Translations under genes and position numbers: made by a program
Shown: one piece after another, positions 1 through 13,600 of the stretch
Layout of the letters: each line of letters starts with the position of its first letter
Position numbering within the stretch: the first letter of the stretch is position 1
Assembly: GCA_017163975.1 (NCBI GenBank)
Contig: JAFFSR010000292.1
Location: 999,501-1,063,500 of the forward strand
Direction of reading: 5' to 3'
Length of the DNA: 64,000 nt
DNA from: Anastatus disparis
Taxonomy: Eukaryota > Arthropoda > Insecta > Hymenoptera > Eupelmidae
Notes under the pieces: model-generated
What the model was told of the DNA's origin: nothing
Databases searched by the model: none
What the model saw: only the letters and a program-made list of their open reading frames with translations

Positions 1-960
1 GCTTTGGAAAACTTATTTTCTTAGCACAGTTTTAATTTTAGAGCATTTTGAAAATTTTGGAAAAAATGTTCATATTTCATTTTTTTCCTATTACACAAAA
101 GCCATTCGATAAATTTGCTCAAAAATTTTCATACAAATTATTTCTTATTGCCTAATTAAAGCAAGCTTGGAAAAACTTATTTTCTTAGCGCAGTTTTAAT
201 TTTAGAGCATTTTGTAAATTTTGAATAGAATTTCACTTATTTTTTGGTATTTTACGTAAACTACTCGATGAAGTAGCTTAAAATTATGTATAGAAATTAT
301 TTACGATTACCTAAATAAAATGAACTTTTGTAAACTGGTTTCCTTAGCGTAGTTGTAACGTTAAAGCGTTTTGAAAATTTTAAAACAATGTTTATTTTTC
401 AATTATTTGGTATTTTTTGTAAACTATTCGATGAAAATGTTCCAAAATTTGTATGCAAGTTATTGGTTATAGTGTTAAGAGGCGGCCGTATAGTTCTGTC
501 CTTGTCTAATCTTAATTTTCCTTATAATTAGTAAACTAAATATTTTTATACAAAAGTAAGGGCAGAGCCCAATAGATTTAAGGATGAATAGACGATTCTA
601 TTCTATTAAAAAATATAAAATTTTCATTAGTTTTCGAGTGAAGTCTGAAACGGAAAAAGAGTTGAACACTTCAATCAAATTTAACTCTTTTTCCGTTTCA
701 GACTTCACTCGAAAACTAATGAAAATTTTATATTTTTTCATAGAATAGAATCGTCTGCTCATCCTTAAATCTATTGGGCTCTGCCTTTACTTTTGTATAA
801 AAATATTTAATTTAGCCATAATAACGAAAATTTAGATTAGACAAGGACAGAACTATACGGCCTCCTCTTAAGAAGACAAGCTTGGGAAAATTAATTTTAT
901 AAACGCATTTTTAATTTTAGAGCATCATAAAATCACATTATGCAAATGGCAAAAGTAAGA
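1..960. repeat. ~163-bp satellite, about 3.5 degenerate monomers
   Basis: Monomers begin near 1, 165 and 323 and recur at 879 once the MITE at 479-867 is removed. Each starts with a form of GCTTGGAAAACTTATTTTCT, followed by TTTTAGAGCATTTTG and later CGATGAA. The spacing is about 160-164 bp, a typical satellite monomer length. The array runs off the left edge, so its true size is unknown. Similarity fades after about 960. Confidence 0.8.
479..867. mobile_element. Foldback MITE with TTAA target duplication
   Basis: An almost perfect palindrome with arms of about 185 bp around a short AT-rich loop near 670-680. The ends read GAGGCGGCCGTATAG and CTATACGGCCTCCTC, flanked by TTAA at 475-478 and 868-871. 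It has no coding capacity. It splits a satellite monomer: the sequence on either side joins as one monomer if the element and one TTAA are removed. The TTAA target suggests mobilisation by a piggyBac- or Kolobok-type transposase; that assignment is inference. Confidence 0.85.
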
Positions 961-1185
961 AAGAGTAAAATTCATATAGTTTTCGTAGGTATTAAGACAA
1001 CCTTCAATACAGAGGATAGGGACATTTACATTAAAATCATATTTAAAAAAATAAAATCAAAATACTCTAACTCAATGCGCTCTATGAGAAAGCATTGCGC
1101 CAAAGCACTTGGCAGCGTTTTTTACTCTAAATCAGATGTAAATTAAACCAATTCTCAAATATTTACAATTTTATATTTAGAATAT

Positions 1186-1208
1186 TATATATATATATAT
1201 ATATATAT
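1186..1208. repeat. (TA)n microsatellite
   Basis: Uninterrupted TA dinucleotides of about 23 bases. Confidence 0.9.
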
Positions 1209-2897
1209 AAATTTATTAATTAAAAGTAAACTTTGTTTTTTCCTTTTCGGTTTTACGTGTTCTATCAATGATGCCTACAGGTATTTTGTAAAATTTTTTT
1301 AAATTAAAAAACAAAGTATTTAAAAACAGATTCATATTAACATTTTGAAATTTGAAATATATATGTACACAGTTTAAAATGAAAATACAGTACACAATTT
1401 ATTTTAATAATGAATATACTGTGAAATTAATAGATAAATTTGACAAAGTTTACTGTTGATATTTATCAGCATATACTGAACTAATTAAAATATCTTTTTA
1501 ATCTTATACAGATTTCTAGCACGTTAAAAAACAGTGTAATATATTTTTACTTGATTTCATAGTTTTTATCATATTTAATTTATCTTTTCAAAGTCAGAAA
1601 TAAAAAGATTTTTTTTTAAAGCTAACTTGCCGTAATTTTACCTTTTTAAAGGTTTTTTGGGGAGATATCACAACTTTTTCAAAGTCGAAAATTCTTATCT
1701 CAATAAATTTATTAACTTTACCGATAATCTGATACTTTAATATAATAACACTAATTTTATAGCTAATTGTATCAACCTAATTTTTATATATTTATTATTA
1801 TTATAAAATATTTGTTTCCGAAAAAATTTTAATCTTATTTTCTTCCACACTTTCAAATTAATCAACTATTATAAAACTTATTTTGTCTAAATATCGTATG
1901 AAAAACTAATTAATTAATATAGAATGTTTTAAAATATGCAAATATTACTTTTTTATTTGTTGTTGTTTTCATTTTTAAATACCAAATCGGTATTACCGAC
2001 TTTTGAATTCCGCCGTTTTCAACTGTTGAATTTTATGTACGGGACGTTTCACTGCGCACGTGCGAACTGATCGCATGAACGCCCGTGACTTTGCGGCAGC
2101 TCGTCAGCTATATAGAACGAGACACTAAATTCTTATATTGCTTATTTACGCGATGTCTTTATACATTTAGCATGTTCTGAAAGCATTCGCCTGAATACAT
2201 GCGTTCATTATTGAAAGATATAACTCGTATTCTCTTTCTTTTTCTCACTCTTTATACTCTCTTTCACTTATTAGCAATCGCACAACTCGTATCTGTCTCT
2301 TTCTCTCACATCAGACGAAAAACTCTTCGTCATTCTCTAACATCCGCCGGAAATCTGAAACAACCCGAAATAGAAAAGAAAATCGACAGACTAACCTGTA
2401 ATAATATAAAAAAATCATGAAAACTTGACTTTTGGCCATGTGTTTTTGTTGTCAGATAAAACATTAGATCATTTTACGTATATTTGTAATCAAATAATAT
2501 GTAAATATTGAAGCATAATCATTTACTCAAAGTTTTAATCTTTGAACATCACAAATTCAAAGTAAATAGGGAAAGCCGTAGCGCTAATTTGCGGCAAGGA
2601 GCGCTACCGCGCTCTCTGATTTATCGTTTTTCATTAATTTTTCATGGTGTGTATGTAATATACTTTTGCAGCAATACCAAATTCATGTGTTAGCCACACT
2701 ATAAGGATAAGGATATCAAAAATTTTTACATGGATAAATAGTAGCAGTCATTCTTTTCTACAAGAACTTAACGTGTAACGATAATTCTTAATTTTAAAAA
2801 CGGAAGTTTCTCTTTCGTTTTCATTCTTTTGCTTATAAACATTTATGGGCTCTCAATCGTAGAACGTAAAGGTAAATGATGAGTTAAACTTGGTGAA

Positions 2898-2919
2898 TAT
2901 ATATATATATATATATATC
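2898..2919. repeat. (TA)n microsatellite
   Basis: Uninterrupted TA dinucleotides of about 20 bases. Confidence 0.85.
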
Positions 2920-3039
2920 CCGCGATACTCATTAATCACGGTTTAGCATTGTATATGCGTTTGAGCACATTTTCTCCCGAGCTTATATACAAAGCCCAAC
3001 AGTGCTGTGTCAATGTCAGTAACATTCCGCTTTTCTAAC

Positions 3040-3042
<3 letters not shown>

Positions 3043-3084
<42 letters not shown>
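3043..3084. repeat. (TA)n microsatellite
   Basis: Uninterrupted AT dinucleotides of about 42 bases at the edge of a base-richer patch. Confidence 0.9.
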
Positions 3085-3086
<2 letters not shown>

Positions 3087-5477
3087 TGCAAACTTCCCTT
3101 TTCTCTAAGAGTACTCAAAACGAGAGCTTCATACTCACGAGGTTTGCTCAAAGCATTCCGCGTGTGAATTCAACCCCATAGCTTTTATTTCTATGTACAC
3201 ATGTGTGTGAGTGTATGTGCAAGGAGGGGGGTGTATGTATATCTGATACATATAAATGTTAGCATATATTGGAAAATAGGGAAGAGAATACGTGTAGCGC
3301 GTGAATTATAGCACCTTCATTTCGACACTTCGTGTTGCACACGGAGGGATGCAACAACAGGAGGTACATGTTGCTCGTGTACTTTTACGCGCGACTAGAC
3401 TGCGCCCTCGATATCCTGGAAATAACGAAGGGGCGCACCAGAATTCTGCATGTTATTTTTCTGTTTTTTTTTTCTTTTTATATACAAGTTTTTGTGTGTA
3501 GGTGTATATTTGTTATATTTATGGGATTTTTTGGTTTTTAAATTTGTAAAAAGTTTAAAGTTGTAAGACTAAAATGAAATTCGATGTCGGAGATTTTTAT
3601 GAGTTAATTAAATTTTCGTTACACTATCCGGAAAGAAATTTCATGCTTTTTTGTATAAAAGCTTAGTGTAATTTTTTGACAGACTGACAAAGTTCTGATT
3701 CCATAAAATGATTTATTTCGTGTTAAAAGAATACAACAAGGTATACATTTTTTATTTCTATTCGCTAATCGGAGCTTAAAAATTTTATTAAAATTAATAA
3801 AGGCAATTTGATTTTCACGCATTCAAAATTTTAAGTTATAGAGAGTTATTTATTTGGTTTATTTTATTTACATTATTAATAGATGTTAAGCTGGTTTTTA
3901 AGTAGTTTTAAAGTATATCTATATATTTGTCTAATTTTTATTAGGAAAAATCTTGAAACTTAATTAGATTATGTATAGAAATACAGCTGTAAATTTAATA
4001 TTGTAAAATTTAAACTTGTTAAGTGATCAAATAATAAACTAAATTTACTCGATACAAAATTTATTAGAACAAAAGCTTTTAAAAAAAGCTCAGCTTAACA
4101 GTTGATCCTCATCTCTTGTTGAACGGTTCCCAATAGACTCTATAAATTGCTATAGTATGAGCATTAAGACCCTAGCGTGCCTTAATCTCTTTTTAGTTTA
4201 CGACTCTGCCGAGTAAATGCAGTTAAAATTACAAATTTTTCGAAGCGTTACTGTGTCGTTATTGCGTTTTCATGTATAACAATACCCTAAGAAAAGTTTT
4301 TTTTTTTATTTAGACATTAATTTTTTTCAATAATTTTCTCTCAGATGAAATATTAAGATTACGTTATCGCAAGATTTCTTTTTTATACAAACAATTTCAT
4401 TATAGAACTTTATTATTATTACTTTAAAATAATTACAGCAAACGTGTTAATTTTGAATACTTAATAATTTATTACAATTATTTTTTAATTTTACACTATT
4501 CTAGATTATTATTATTTACAAAGGCGAGAAAGTTACTTACTTCGTAATCAACGTGAAACAAAAAAATAAAACAAAATGCTTAAACACGAAGGTAGAAAAT
4601 TACAAATACGCAGTATCACAAAAAAGGTTCGACGTTCGCTAAAACGTTTAATGATTTAAAACGTTACATAAAATGTTTATCGCAGTGTAGAATCTTAAAA
4701 TAAATCCTGTACTGATTATAGTAACTTCTTATGCACTTCAACAAATTAACATTGTGTCGAGATTAAGATCTAAAAGTACAAAATTTAAAATTACTTTTTT
4801 TTTAATTTCTGCTAATTATAGTGATATGCACTGAAAAAATGACCATATGTACTCTAGCAAGTACATCTGGAAAGGTCAGCTGTTTCTGTTAGACTCACAA
4901 ACCGATGCTACTTTAATCAAAGTTGACTTATATGAAAGGTCGAAACAGTCAAGTTCCCTTGCTATATTAGCTTTATACTTGTCGCTAGATTGGTACACTG
5001 AGAGAAAATTCATGCTAATAGAGCATGCGAACTGCCATCTATGCGAGCATATAAAACATTGATACAGATATGACAGGCCGTGAGAAGCTCTATTAGTATT
5101 GGATTACCTTATACTAAAAAAGATGGTATGGAGAGTAACTAAAGCATGAACGGCATTCACTGATGACTCGCGTGGTATACTTCGATGACTCCCCACTCTC
5201 ATATCCTTTGTTTGCTTGAGTCGCCTCCTCTTTTGGGCGGCGACGCGAGGAAACACGGCTGGTTTATACCCAAAATTGTGTTGCAAATTTCTTTAACGTA
5301 TTTTCGTAGCGTGAATCTTTTATTTCTTTTCTTTTTTTATGAAGGGAGATACGTTATAAATATAACCTGTTAAATTTTTTAACTTTAAATAATTAATTTT
5401 TAACTTAAAATTTAATTATTTTAAACCGCTAGGGGGCAGATGAGCATGTACGATTTTACGCCAGAGATATTTCGGAG

Positions 5478-5550
5478 TAGTGTTGGTCTAGTGCGTAACG
5501 TTCACGCTTTTCCTTTTGAGTACGCGAGTTCAACTCTCGGCTAGGGTCAC
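5478..5550 (+). pseudogene. tRNA-like Pol III unit, left arm of palindrome
   Basis: The sequence has an A-box-like TTGGTCTAGTGCG and a B-box-like GAGTTCAACTC at tRNA-like spacing, and is followed at once by a T run (from about 5551) that would serve as a Pol III terminator. I cannot fold a full cloverleaf: the acceptor and T stems do not pair well. It is better read as a tRNA-derived (SINE-like) unit than a working tRNA. The mirror copy lies at 6265-6336. Confidence 0.45.
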
Positions 5551-5740
5551 TTTTTTTTAAATTTTTTTTTTATTGTTTTAATATTTTTTATTCCTTTTTA
5601 TATTTATTTTTTTTTAGATTTTGTATTTTTTTAATAATTTTAAAATTTAATTTTTCACAAGTACGCTTGTTTTTTTCAATGAAAATTTTTTAAAAATAAA
5701 TTATTCTTTATAGGTAGTAATTACAAATATTGATAAATAA

Positions 5741-5910
5741 ATAATAGTGATGTTTATTTTATAATAGTGATGTTTATTTTATAATAGTGATGTTTATTTT
5801 ATAATAGTGATGTTTATTTTATAATAGTGATGTTTATTTTATAATAGTGATGTTTATTTTATAATAGTGATGTTTATTTTATAATAGTGATGTTTATTTT
5901 ATAATAGTGT
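5741..5910. repeat. 20-bp tandem repeat, 8 identical units plus a partial
   Basis: The unit ATAATAGTGATGTTTATTTT is repeated eight times without change from 5741 to 5900, followed by a diverging ninth start. It sits in the loop region between the palindrome arms. There are no spacers, so it is not a CRISPR. Perfect identity implies recent slippage or expansion. Confidence 0.95.
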
Positions 5911-6264
5911 AATTTAATTTATTTATAATTTAGTTTATAAAATTTACAATAAATTACAATAAATAAATAAAACTGAGTTATTATTATTTATGTTATAATA
6001 TATATTGTATATTGAAATATGTTTATAAAGACAAAATTGAACTATAGTATTGTAAATATCACTATTATTTATTTATTAATATTTTAAATTATTTTCTATA
6101 TGAAATAATTTATTTAAAAATATTAATTAAAAAAACGAGCATATTTTAAGTAACTTGTGAAAAAATAGATTTTAAAATTAATAAAAAAATAGAAAATAAA
6201 AAAAATATAAATAAAAAAAAGCAATAAAAACTATTGAAATAATAAAAAAAAAATTAAAAAAAAA

Positions 6265-6336
6265 GACCCTAGCCGAGAGTTGAACTCGCGTACTCAAAAG
6301 GAAAAGCGTGAACGTTACGCACTAGACCAACGTTAC
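6265..6336 (-). pseudogene. tRNA-like Pol III unit, right arm of palindrome
   Basis: Inverted copy of the unit at 5478-5550, on the - strand, again followed downstream by a T run (A run on the + strand at about 6243-6264). Both units therefore point toward the tandem array at the centre. The A- and B-box-like blocks are kept. Confidence 0.45.
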
Positions 6337-6407
6337 TTCGAAATATCTTTGGCGTAAAATCGTACATGCTCATCTGCCCCCAGCGGTTTAAAATAATTAA
6401 ATTTTAA

Positions 6408-7190
6408 CCCGACTAGAAACGAATTTAGGGTGAAAATGAGGTCCCTATAAGGTACCCTAAGATTATTATAAGGTCCCTGTAGGGTGCCCTAAAGGGTTCC
6501 TAGATGGCGTGTAATGGGGTGATTTTAAGGTCCCGATAGGGCAGACTCATTTTCAGATGTGCCCTATTGTTACCCGTTTATCACTTGACAGTTGCCTGAC
6601 AATCGATGTTGAAAAAATTCGAAGTGATAACATAACCTCATCTGATGCACGTGTTTATTTGGTGTGAAAAAAACTATTTTTCTTGTAAATTTAACTCTAA
6701 AATAGTTTCAATATAAATAATATTCAACACGAAAAGAAGAATTATTTTAATTTTAGATACAGCCATGTTCTTATTTACTAGTGTGGTGTATGTGTGTGTG
6801 TTTTAATAGCAATCAACATTGAATTTTCGTAGAACAAAATAAATGCATAATATATAAAATTGAGTTGAAGAATGATTCATTCATATTATTTTATAAAAAT
6901 ATCAATACATTTATCTTTTGCAAACTAATTCGTATCTTATAAGAAAAATAAAATTTAATTTACTGGCGAGAATGTCAGAAGAGGTTATGTTTTACTTTAA
7001 AAGGTTTTGAATATCAATAGTCAGGCAATTATCGGGCAGTGGACGGGTAATAATAGAATATTTAGGAAAATGAGGCTGCCCTATCGGGACCTCAGAAGCG
7101 CCCCATTACAAGCCAAGTAGCGCCCCTGTCAGGATGCCCTCTGGGGTCCTTACAATTATGTAGGGCATCCTTAATATTTTTCTAGTCGGG
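6408..7190. mobile_element. 783-bp piggyBac-like MITE, TTAA target
   Basis: The termini are CCCGACTAGAAA and TTTTTCTAGTCGGG, flanked by TTAA at 6404-6407 and 7191-7194. About 200 bp at each end form a diverged inverted repeat with blocks such as AGGTCCC and GGGCATCC. The interior is AT-rich and non-coding. The opposite arm of the host palindrome, near 5390-5420, shows the uninterrupted sequence and so confirms the insertion. Ends starting CCC next to TTAA match the piggyBac pattern; family assignment is inference. Confidence 0.85.
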
Positions 7191-7640
7191 TTAAAAATTA
7201 ATTATTTAAAGTTAAAAAGTTTAACAGGTTATATTTATAACGTATAACCCTTCATAAAAAAATAAAAGAAATAAAAGATTCACGCTACGAAAATACGTTA
7301 ACGAAATTTGCAACATGATTTTGGATATAGACCAGCCGTGTTTGCTCGCGTCGCCACCCAAAAGAGGAGGCGACTTGAGCAATAGAAGAATGCCATAGTT
7401 AGCAGTAAAGAAAGAATAGTGGACAAGCCACGTTTACTTCCTTCACATCCCATGAGAGGATACAGCGCTAGCTATCGAAGGATATTAGAGTGGGGAGCTA
7501 CTAAAGCATGTAAACAAACAGTTTTTGGATAGCACAAACCTCGTAAGAGTAGATGGCACTGTTATTAAAGCATAGGATATTACTTACTAACTTTGGATAC
7601 GTAGACTACATGCTCTATTGGCATGAATTTTCTCTCAGTG

Positions 7641-10600
7641 TACTGGTATTAATTGTGATCAGAATATTTAGCAGATACGGCTATTTTTTCAGTCTAGCTA
7701 TGATAAAAATACAAAATCCGAAAATTTAACTTTTATAATAACTGTATTGCATAAATGCATTCATAATTAATAATTTAGAATACATATCTAGACCTAAATA
7801 CAAATGATTTAAGTTACATTCATATAATTTGAAATTTAAATTGCTTGAAAAAAAATTTCATCTGTTATTCACTTTTTATTGTATCGTGTTACTTAAAAAA
7901 AAGTTACATCTGTTGTTTACTTTTTATTGCATCTCGAAACTTCATTTGAAAGCTTGGCTAAAAATCAAACAACATATCGATTCGAGGCTAACTGAATACC
8001 TTTGAATGTAAAAAAAAAGGAAATAAAAAATCGACCAAGTATTCAGTAAAACAATGGAGCAGACAGCTTAGCCAGCTTTTCAACCGAAACCTATACGTGT
8101 ACGTTAAAAGTTTACATATGTGTATCAGGTTTCTATTATGGAAAGATAAAATAATGAACGAAAAAAAATTCACAAAATGCTACGAATGTATTGACGTTTT
8201 ACTTCCTTAAAGTTTAATTATGATTTTTGTAATTTATTTTAAACTTCTTAAAACACTTTATTGGAATAATTTTTTTCATTTTTATTTTATATTATCTTTT
8301 TAATTTTAAAAATATTCGTACTTTATTTTATTTTAATTATTATAATTTTTATGATTAACCTATGCATTAAATTTTAAAAATAGTACTTTTCGGTTAAAGC
8401 ACTTTTTGTAAAAGAAAAATTGCTCATTTATTTAAATTATCATCCTCATATCTCAGGCATACAATGAAAATGATAATTTCATGCCTGAAAAAGTAATAAT
8501 ATATTCAATGTAAAAACATGTGTAACAGAAATTAAAATCAAAACATTAACAATTTGAACTATTACCAGAAAAGTAAAGATCAAATTGAAATCTTAACATA
8601 ATATAATGGAGTGTAAAACTATATAAAGGAATAAATTAATACTTTATAAATAAGGAAAAATAGAGGATGAAGAAAAGAAATAACAAAAAAAGAAAAATAG
8701 GACGACACAATTGATAAGAAACAATTTATTTTTTAAGCAAATAGATACAATAATAGTCATAGTAAAACAAGTTGGAAAATGAAGAGCAGACAACAGAAGC
8801 AATAAAAACGTTAAATTGATTGGAAATGCAATAAAAGAGTTGAGCAATTATAGTGATTAGAAAATACAAACATAATTAGTACCTTGTATTCCCATAGACA
8901 GGTTTATAACGTATTTTAAAAAGTGATAAAAGCTATTCGAGAAAATAAAAAAATGAAAATCGATTTAAATTGGTAATAAGTGAAAATCGATTTGATTTAA
9001 GATCAGATAAGATTGTTAAAAAAATATGTAGATGATTTAATAAAAATTTATATCACTTGTAATAAACCTAAATCTAAATTGTAATAAAGCATTATCATAT
9101 AGCAATCGTTTCTAAAAAGTCGAAAGCTTATACAAGAAAATAAAAAAAATTACTCTCTATTCTAAAATTTAAAATACATATATGTACAATATTAACACGT
9201 ATTCATACATCTTTTAAAAAATATTTAAATTTCAAGTTTTAAAACAATAATTATAAGTATCATCAATGATATTTACATAGAAATAGTTTACAAGTAGTCT
9301 TTTGTTCCCCATTAATGTAATGTAAATTTTGTTTAAAAAAATGTGTAACATTATTTTAGTCTGCATAAATCTACAAGTTGTAAAGTAAAAAGAAAACTTA
9401 TAAAGAGTTGAAAGATAGAGCAGTGATATCTTGCGATTATTCTGTGGGTAAGTTAATTATTGTGGATCCTATTAAATCCGAGCAAAGGGTGATATTGTTA
9501 GACTTCAGCATTACCAGATAGTTCATGGAGGTTGGATCTTGTTTGCTTGTACAGTTTATCATGTCGAAATTCAAGGTGTTTTCTATGCGGCATGTGTGCA
9601 TGGACATATACTATTTTGGATCAATTAAGTTTATACAATAACAAGTCGTTACAAGATCACATCCATTAAAGTGGCCATTTCACTTAATATCATTTCTGAT
9701 ATTACACTGTATTAAAAGCTTAATTTTAATGCTGAGTCGATGCATGTTTTTTGGCATGAAATTTATTATATAGAAATGACAAAAGTTTATAAACGTTTGT
9801 AAATTAAATTACGTTTTAGTTGATCACTTTATAAGTAGCAGACAGTTTAAGTATGGATAAAAAAATTTAATTGTAAATATATAAATTACAATTCTGGTTA
9901 ATTCAATATAATACATGATATAGTTCAAACAGAATAATTCATAATTGCGCTAATTATTTGCGACATGACTAAATTTAATAACTCTCTTATTATGAGTATG
10001 AAAAATAAAAAGAATATATATTTTGAAATCACAGCATTTTTCACTAAAATAAAAATGAGCAGATAGATAAAAAAAAGTACGACAATACAAAATTTTCAAT
10101 AGCGATATTTCAATATGTCACGTCTAAATCCGGATAGATAAAAAGAAATAAAAACTTGTCGAGCAAATGGAGACAAGTAGAAAGTAAAGTAAGAATTGCT
10201 AAAAATTTGATGTGAAAACTAAAAAAATCTAGAATATAAATGAAATTCTGTTTTTGGAATTGGAACAGAAAAATTCAAACTATTTTCAAAGTCTTTTTAT
10301 CATATTTTTAATTTTTCGCCCAAGTCCAGTATCTGTTGATGAATAATCTTTTATTTAAAGTAAAAATTCTATTGATACGATTAGCTATTTTCATAGAATT
10401 GTTAGAATATTGCTTTGATGGATAATCTCTAAAAGAACAGGATTACGTAAAATGAAATAAAATAAAATGTAAGCAGCAGCTGTAAAAAAATGAAGTAGAA
10501 AAGGCCAAAGTCTGGTAAGACACTATACACATAGACGAAAATCTTTGGTATCATGCTGCGAGTAGAAAGAAGGGAAAGGGAGAAGGAGATGCGAGGCTTT

Positions 10601-13600
10601 GAACTGTTATATTGTGGAAAGGGCTGTGAAAATGTTGCGACATCTGCCGCGCAAAATTATTAATCCTGTCAGAAGTAGTAAATCGCGTTTCTTTTTGGAA
10701 AAAGGGGAAAGTAAGTAGAGTAGCTAGCTGTCTTCGAGCTTTGATTTAGTGTTCTTATATACTTCTCGAAAAAAAGCTTCATAGATTTACAAGGAGGGTA
10801 TGTGACTTTGGAAAAATCCAAGTATTTTGCCTTATTGCTCGCTAAATTTATCCCTTATATAAGGTGGATATTTGGAAAACTGTTTAGCTCATTTATTGTA
10901 CGGAGGAAATCAGTAGCGAAGAGATTTTCTACCTACTGCTGGAGTACTGATTTATAGGATAGCATTAGTGCTTTATACTTTGTCTTTGGAAAATTATCGC
11001 TTCGTAGCTGCTAGTCGATACGAGTTTTACTTAACTCTCGATTATATATCCGTATTTTAAATGAAAAGTTCTGTACGCTTCTTAAATTCTTCAAAGATTT
11101 GTAGCTTTTTATATTCTTTAAATAGTTTTTTATTATTTATTAGAAAAATTAAAGGCTCTAAGCCCAAATTACGAAAGAGAATTTTCTTGCGAAATATTAA
11201 TAAGTAATTATTCATATTTTAAGATCATAATATATAATTATATGTAACTGTATTTTATGGAAATAATAAATATTTTTAATTAAGAATGAAGTATAAAGTA
11301 TGAAATACATTTTTTTATATTTAAAAGTTCATGTCAAATGTTTTAAAATTTCATGTAAATTTTTTTCAAATTAAATAAATGTTGATATAATCTTTTTTAT
11401 AAAACAAATTTTTAATAAGACATTATTTGTCGATATTTAAATCAAACTTTTTGTTCGAGTGTAAGATTAAGTACTCTTGAATCTATGATGTAATTTTTAA
11501 TGATTCAAAGATTTTATACCTTAATGAAATAGTTTTTTATATTCTTTAAATTAATTCAAATGTACTAGCATTTTTAAAATTCAGTAAATAATTGTTTAAT
11601 CTTTTATAAAATATAGTTATAAAAGGAATGGTATGCTAGTGATCCAAGACAAGTTAAGGTTAAAATATTTTATTACAAAAAAAAATTTTCAAACTAGTAG
11701 AAATTATTCTTGATGATATCAATTTTGTTAATGTATTATACCATTGTTTCAGGTTTTGAGATACAAAATACTGAATTGTATGTCAAAAAAGAAATAATTT
11801 TAATATTTAATATAAATTGGTTTTTTACGGAACATTTTTTAAAAAAATTTATGATTAGAATTATTGATTAATATGAAAAACAAATATAATTCTACAACAT
11901 TTGAATGTTGTAGACACAGTATTTATAAAAAAAAATTCAACTAAAAATGTTTTGTCCAATCATTGATAAATAAATTTTAGTTAAAATTTTTGACTTAATG
12001 ATTTCGTAAATTTAATCATTTATTTTACAATTAATAATTTTTCACATGTAATTTTATAGTTATTTATTTTCTTTAATCTCATCAGAATATAAAAGATACT
12101 CGCAGCAAGTTGAAAGGCATAATGTAGTTAATAAACGACTCGTTTTAACTGACATCATCTCTACCTGTAATGGAATTTCTTAACGCTGATGAAACGAACC
12201 CTTCTTTTCAACCCCATTTTCTGTCGAGTAAGCTCGTTTTCATGTTTAATTTCAAGTCGCATCTCGTTTAGATTTTTTAATTTTATTTTTAACTACGCTT
12301 TGTCGCTGTTTTACTTTAATCGAATATCATTCATAAATACGAAAAGTCTTTGTTGTATGATGCAAATAAAATGAAAAAGTTACTTTCATAATAATTCTTT
12401 AGGAATACTACTTTTCTACTTTAAATGCTTTGGTATTTCTATGAGACCTTTGAAACAATTTTACTAAGAAAATAATCATAAAATACTTAGAATCCAAGTT
12501 GCAACAGATTTTCTTTAACTTTATAGACGCTCGTATCTATACTAGTAAATAGTTTATAAAAGAAAAATAGAAAATTTAAACTATAATTGAAATAACATTC
12601 CACCTTTGGTTAAGAGTAAAAAAAATAAAGGATTTAGTGCTTCTGCTGCAGTTGGTGCAATTCTTTTTTTTTATTTTTGTAAAAACGTGTTTCTTCGATG
12701 ATTTGCTCTTTCTCTATATGGCTTTCTTCTTTTTTTTTAAAAAATAAGGTATATTACTTTGCTCGAGGGTAAGTAGAAATCTCAGCTACTTAAAGGCCGT
12801 AAATGAAAATTTAACATCGTTGAGACCTGTCCATTTACAGGTCGCCATAGTAATTTGAATTGCCCGCTTGCACGCGTGAGCCTCTTTATTTTCTATTCCT
12901 TATATAAACGTTATATATCGTTTTCTTATTATTCTCATTTTCTTGAAAATTTTCTATACAACCCTGTAGTGTACTTGTGCATATCAGGATTACTGGCTAT
13001 TAAGTTTTACGTGCGTTTGCGCAATGACTCTATCGGAACCCTTATCTTTTCGTTATACCTTTTTAGTTGCTTTATTTTTTTCTTTTCTTTTTCTACGATC
13101 TTAGAATGTTGATACGATATTGAGATTACTCAAGAACTACTGCGCGAACAAAGATTAATACAAACTTGTTGTACTGGTTGTAGATGTTGATTTTTGTTTT
13201 TCTTTCATCAATATGGAACGATTTCTTATTGATACATTTCTTATATGTAAAACTTTTTTTCATTAATTCTCGTTGTTGCTAAGTTTAAAAACAGTTACAA
13301 ACTTTACTGCTTTTAACAACATTTTTTTACGCACTTAGAATAAATATAAACTAAATTTTTCTTAAAATTGAGCATAAACTTCATAAAACTTTTGAAAATT
13401 TTTATTTAAACGAAGATATTTACGAGCTTTTAAAAATCATCAAAAATTTTTATGACATTATGCAATATTTCATAATTCTAGAAATTTTTATTGTAACTCA
13501 ATACTTTGATATATATTCATAGAGTCAATGCATAAAAGAAAAATCGAAGAGATTTCCTTTATTTGCATTAACTTTATTTATTGACGTTGAGACACGTGTT

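Larger units (their letters stand above)
961..4995. other. AT-rich intergenic DNA, no gene recognised
   Basis: No ORF resembles a known protein; open frames are short and low in complexity. Two patches have a richer base mix: about 2020-2130, with a TATA-like CTATATAG near 2110, and about 3090-3440. They could be regulatory or remnants of older sequence; I cannot tell. AT dinucleotide runs are listed separately. Confidence 0.5.
4996..7640. mobile_element. Large palindromic element, CACTGAGAGAAA termini, with nested insert
   Basis: The ends are CACTGAGAGAAAATTCATG (4996 onward) and its inverse, ending at 7640. The arms match at low divergence over many hundreds of bases: the segment around 5400-5550 is mirrored at 6260-6410, and 5190-5370 is mirrored at 7200-7390. 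Without the 783-bp insert at 6408-7190 the element is about 1.86 kb. Flanks read GGTA and TACT, consistent with a TA target. Each arm carries a tRNA-like unit pointing to the centre, and the centre holds a 20-bp tandem array. No transposase frame was seen, so it is probably non-autonomous. The CACTG start recalls the CMC (CACTA/Chapaev) superfamily, but the target length does not settle this. Confidence 0.8.

Noticed and set aside
2199..2420. 73-codon + strand frame near a TATA-like motif
   Set aside because: Codon use is F/L/S/T-rich without domain or splice support; insufficient for a gene call.
5741..5910. CRISPR-like repeat array
   Set aside because: The 20-bp units are directly adjacent with no spacers, and the genome is eukaryotic.
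9420..9720. Decayed gene fragment
   Set aside because: Composition is more even than its surroundings, but all frames have stops and I recognise no protein.
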